Shown piece by piece: positions 7,139 through 9,411 of a stretch of 9,411 bases of DNA. The translations under genes and the position numbers were made by a program. Origin of the DNA: Verrucomicrobiota bacterium (GTDB taxonomy: Bacteria > Verrucomicrobiota > Verrucomicrobiia > Verrucomicrobiales > Verrucomicrobiaceae); the NCBI GenBank assembly GCA_009885275.1, contig VFKY01000282.1, forward strand, positions 1 to 9,411, read 5' to 3'. The notes beneath the pieces were generated by a model. The model did not search any database, was not told the origin of the DNA, and saw nothing but the letters and a program-made list of their open reading frames with translations. Numbering within the stretch: the first letter of the stretch is position 1; each line of letters opens with the position of its first letter.

Positions 7139-7202
7139 CTTTGTGCCTTTGTGAGAAAACCATCAGTTCAGCTCTCTCACACGAAGGCACAAAGGCACGA
7201 AG
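7139..7202. repeat. Hairpin-forming intergenic repeat with 8-nt periodicity
   Basis: CTTTGTGCCTTTGTGAG (7139-7155) is the inverted repeat of CTCACA-CG-AAGGCACAAAG (7176-7194), identical over 17 bp apart from a 2-nt insertion (7182-7183), with a 20-nt loop. The right side also shows a short direct periodicity, cgaaggca / caaaggca / cgaag (7182-7202). It fills most of the gap between the two TPR genes. On the minus strand it starts 3 bp after the TPR lipoprotein stop, so the transcript could fold there, but no T tract follows and a standard terminator is unlikely. It looks like a small dispersed palindromic element; copies elsewhere cannot be seen from this window. Confidence 0.65.
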
Positions 7203-7205
7203 CAA

Positions 7206-8510
7206 TCATTTCTCATCTCGATATGGCTTATGGGCCTCATAAAGCGCAAGACGGGTACGGGCAGAATCTGCATCTTTAACTGCCAATTTGGGCGTTTCGA
7301 GATACTGCTTCTCATACTGGATAGCTTTCACAAAATCTCCGGTCTCGGCATAGGCCGCAGCAAGTGTATCTATAAAACTGCTTTTCTTCCAATCAGAGAG
7401 TTCACAGGCTTTCAACGCATACTCAGCAGCCTTCGGACCGTTACGAAATTCCACGTTTTGAGCGGTCGCATATAGCCAAGCTAGGCTATTGTAAGCTGAT
7501 GCAAGTGCAGAATCTTTATGAATCGCTGCATTGAGATTCGTAATCGCAATGGCGTAATCTCCCTTAGCTCCGTAAACTGCACCTAAGACATAGTAATTAC
7601 GGGCATTTTCAGGCTCTCTCTGAATCGCTTCCTCAAAATCCACAATCGCCTTATCGTAATCTTTAAAATCAGCGTAGGCCGAGCCTCGAAGCCTATAATA
7701 TATAACACGTTCCGGATCAAGAAGGATCAATTCATTACAATCTGCAATTGTCTTGTCGTATTCGGTCTTAATATAAAAGCAGTTGGCTCGCTCTAAATAC
7801 GAAATCGCATCCTTAGGATTGAGTCGTATGACTTCACTAAAATCTAAAATCGCTTTGTCATACGCTTTCGTCTCTTTATACGCCAAACCACGGAAGCGAA
7901 GGTTTTTCAAACTCTTTGGATCAAGGCGTATGGCTTCGCTGCAATCTGCAATCGCCTTGTCGTATTCGTTCTTAAAATAGTAACAGGCACCGCGTCCTGA
8001 ATAGGCTTGCGTCCATGAGATGTCGAGCTTTATAGCTTCACTAAAATCCACGATGGCCTTATCGTAGTCTATTGTATTCTCGTATGCCAAGCCGCGAATA
8101 AGGAACCCTCTCACGTTAGATAAATCGAGACGTATCGCCTCACTGCAATCTGCAATCGCGGCGCCGTAGTCCTCCTTAGAAAAGTAACAAGCACCACGTC
8201 CAGAAAAGGAGAGTGACAATGTAGGATCCAGTTTTATGGCTTCGTTAAAATCCAGTATTGCAGCATCGTAGTCACCCATGGATTGATAAGCGCCCCCACG
8301 ATTGAAATAGGCAGTGTCATCATTGGGATTGAGACTAATAACTTCCGTGAACGCAACAATGGCTGCGGTATAATCACCTCTTGCAGAGGCATCTACTCCT
8401 TGTTGCATGGCTTGATACTCCTTACAAGCCGACAAAATCACGAGGGCCAAAGCAATCGTGAAGATGCGAAAGAATGTGCCGATGCTCGATGATGGCGAAT
8501 GCTTACACAT
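7206..8510 (-). CDS. TPR-repeat lipoprotein (434 aa, nine TPRs plus C-terminal module)
   Basis: The N terminus carries a lipoprotein signal: a hydrophobic stretch FRIFTIALALVI followed by the lipobox L26-S27-A28-C29, so Cys29 should be lipidated and the protein membrane-anchored after export. Nine contiguous 34-residue TPR units follow without gaps (residues 38-343), with the consensus G-x-A/C-Y-x(5)-Y-D-K-A-I-x-D-x-x-E-A-I-x-L-D-P. They alternate between a GACY...AIADCSEAIRLD type and a GLAY...AIVDFSEAIKLD type, giving a 68-residue super-repeat. Residues 344-434 are the same 91-residue module found at the end of the neighbouring TPR protein (FIDTLAAAYAETGDFVKAIQ, YEAHKPYRDEK). It lies 37 bp after parE on the same strand and could share its transcript. 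A scaffold role in envelope protein complexes is the most that can be inferred; the partner is unknown. There is no Shine-Dalgarno sequence before the ATG at 8510. Confidence 0.9.
   Translation of the reverse strand: MCKHSPSSSIGTFFRIFTIALALVILSACKEYQAMQQGVDASARGDYTAAIVAFTEVISLNPNDDTAYFNRGGAYQSMGDYDAAILDFNEAIKLDPTLSLSFSGRGACYFSKEDYGAAIADCSEAIRLDLSNVRGFLIRGLAYENTIDYDKAIVDFSEAIKLDISWTQAYSGRGACYYFKNEYDKAIADCSEAIRLDPKSLKNLRFRGLAYKETKAYDKAILDFSEVIRLNPKDAISYLERANCFYIKTEYDKTIADCNELILLDPERVIYYRLRGSAYADFKDYDKAIVDFEEAIQREPENARNYYVLGAVYGAKGDYAIAITNLNAAIHKDSALASAYNSLAWLYATAQNVEFRNGPKAAEYALKACELSDWKKSSFIDTLAAAYAETGDFVKAIQYEKQYLETPKLAVKDADSARTRLALYEAHKPYRDEK
7482..8399 (-). repeat. Intragenic tandem repeat encoding nine TPRs, 102-bp unit, 204-bp higher-order period
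   Basis: The nine TPR codon blocks are exactly 102 bp each. The DNA itself is repeated at twice that distance: the 17-mer CTGCAATCTGCAATCGC occurs at 7939-7955 and again at 8143-8159, 204 bp apart, and a diverged copy starts another 204 bp away at 7735. This shows that a two-TPR cassette was duplicated, not single TPRs independently. Such arrays can change copy number by slippage or recombination. Confidence 0.8.
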
Positions 8511-8547
8511 GTCAGGGTATATGAATCAGGACGTCATCCTGCTGTCA

Positions 8548-9411
8548 CTACACTTCCTCAAAGAGTATCTCCTGCTCCACTTTCAGGTTTTTTACGATGT
8601 ATTCCTGACGTTCCGGCGTGTTCTTACCCATGTAAAAACCGAGCAGTTCCTTGATGTTCTTATGCTCGGGCATGAGCACCGGTTGCAGGCGGATCTTGGG
8701 ACCAATGAAGTGCTTGAACTCATCGGGGGAAATTTCACCAAGACCTTTAAATCGCGTGATCTCAGGGTTTTTACCCAACTTGTTCATGGCCTTAACTCTC
8801 TCTTCTTCGCTGTAGGTGTAAATTGTTTCCTTCTTGTTGCGAAGTCGAAACAACGGAGTTTGCAGAATATAAAGATGGCCGCGACGAATCACTTCTGGGA
8901 AGAACTGAAGGAAGAAGGTGATCATCAACAACCGGATATGCATACCATCAACATCAGCATCGGTGGCGAGCACGATGTTATTGAAGCGCAGTTCCTCCAG
9001 ATCTTCTTCGATATTCAAAGCGGACTGGAGCAGGTTGAATTCCTCATTCTCATAACAGACTTTGCGAGTCAATCCGAAGCAGTTCAGAGGTTTACCGCGC
9101 AGACTGAAAACCGCTTGCAAGTTCACATCACGGCACTTGGTGATACTGCCGCTGGCTGAGTCGCCTTCGGTGATGAAGAGCGTGCTCTTCTCGCGATCTG
9201 CATGCTTCGTATCAAGATGCACACGGCAATCGCGGAGCTTCTTGTTGCAGAGTTTTGACTTACGCGCGCTTTCACGAGCGATCTTTTGGATGCCGCTGAT
9301 GTCCTTGCGCTCTTTCTCGTTGGCTTGAATTTTCTCCAGTAACGCTTTTGCGGTGTCGCTGTTTTTGTGCAGATGATTATCGAGTTGCGCAGTAATGAAG
9401 TTCACCATGTG
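8548..9411 (-). CDS. parE: DNA topoisomerase IV subunit B (ParE-type), C-terminal part
   Basis: The gene enters from the right edge of the window and ends at a TAG at 8548-8550; 287 residues are visible. This is the ATPase subunit of a type IIA topoisomerase that, with ParC, decatenates and relaxes DNA. The N-terminal ATPase and most of the transducer domain lie outside. Counting from the Met encoded at 9408, the TOPRIM domain has [11 protein letters not shown] (catalytic E81) and the metal-binding ATDADVDG (D150, D152, D154), followed by [15 protein letters not shown] (218-231) and a C terminus of [18 protein letters not shown]. The [16 protein letters not shown] and [12 protein letters not shown] stretches resemble Bacteroidota-type topoisomerase IV B more than GyrB, which usually has EGDSAGGSAK, so I prefer ParE to GyrB. 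parC is not seen downstream; a TPR lipoprotein gene follows after 37 bp. The visible part has no frameshift. Confidence 0.9.
   Translation of the reverse strand, partial: HMVNFITAQLDNHLHKNSDTAKALLEKIQANEKERKDISGIQKIARESARKSKLCNKKLRDCRVHLDTKHADREKSTLFITEGDSASGSITKCRDVNLQAVFSLRGKPLNCFGLTRKVCYENEEFNLLQSALNIEEDLEELRFNNIVLATDADVDGMHIRLLMITFFLQFFPEVIRRGHLYILQTPLFRLRNKKETIYTYSEEERVKAMNKLGKNPEITRFKGLGEISPDEFKHFIGPKIRLQPVLMPEHKNIKELLGFYMGKNTPERQEYIVKNLKVEQEILFEEV

Noticed and set aside
8525..8545. Small inverted repeat CAGGA/TCCTG between parE and the TPR lipoprotein as a terminator
   Set aside because: Only 5 bp of stem and no T tract on either strand.
8458..9159. 233-codon open frame on the plus strand
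   Set aside because: It lies antisense to parE and the start of the TPR lipoprotein, and its translation has no recognisable domain; parE on the other strand is unmistakable.

Overview
The window is chromosomal housekeeping and accessory sequence. It most likely comes from a member of the PVC superphylum (Verrucomicrobiota or a relative); this is an inference with moderate confidence. The clues are two adjacent secreted NHL-propeller genes, two exported TPR proteins sharing a C-terminal module of the 'AWLLATCP..ELRDGKKAV' type that is common in PVC genomes, a Chlamydia-like ribonucleotide reductase, and a ParE whose TOPRIM region resembles the Bacteroidota-type topoisomerase IV. None of the five complete genes has a recognisable Shine-Dalgarno sequence.

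Layout. Positions 1-1422 (+) hold the 3' end of one NHL-repeat gene and a complete second one with a signal peptide. A clear intrinsic terminator at 1447-1488 serves the opposite strand. Positions 1515-5957 (-) are an nrdB-nrdA operon for an aerobic class I ribonucleotide reductase. It is preceded by a pair of near-consensus NrdR boxes at 6068-6115, spaced 32 bp apart. A tRNA-Ser(CGA) lies on the + strand at 6385-6475. Positions 6489-8510 (-) hold two paralogous TPR proteins, one with an ordinary signal peptide and one lipoprotein, separated by a hairpin-forming repeat. Positions 8548-9411 (-) are the C-terminal part of parE, cut by the window end.

The most interesting system is the ribonucleotide reductase. 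NrdB keeps all six metal ligands, but the tyrosyl-radical position (Tyr122 in E. coli) is Leu136 and the first carboxylate ligand is Glu instead of Asp. This is the signature of the class Ic (Chlamydia-type, Mn/Fe) enzymes. Its partner NrdA has an N-terminal extension containing three ATP-cone-like modules in a row, of which only the middle one looks canonical; Chlamydia NrdA is also known for multiple cones. NrdB would supply a metal-based oxidant, NrdA would reduce ribonucleotides under dATP/ATP control, and NrdR would repress the operon when dATP is plentiful.

The TPR lipoprotein carries nine 34-residue repeats arranged as a 68-residue (204-bp) higher-order repeat, evidence of recent unit duplication. 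No CRISPR array, insertion sequence, phage gene or defence system was seen.
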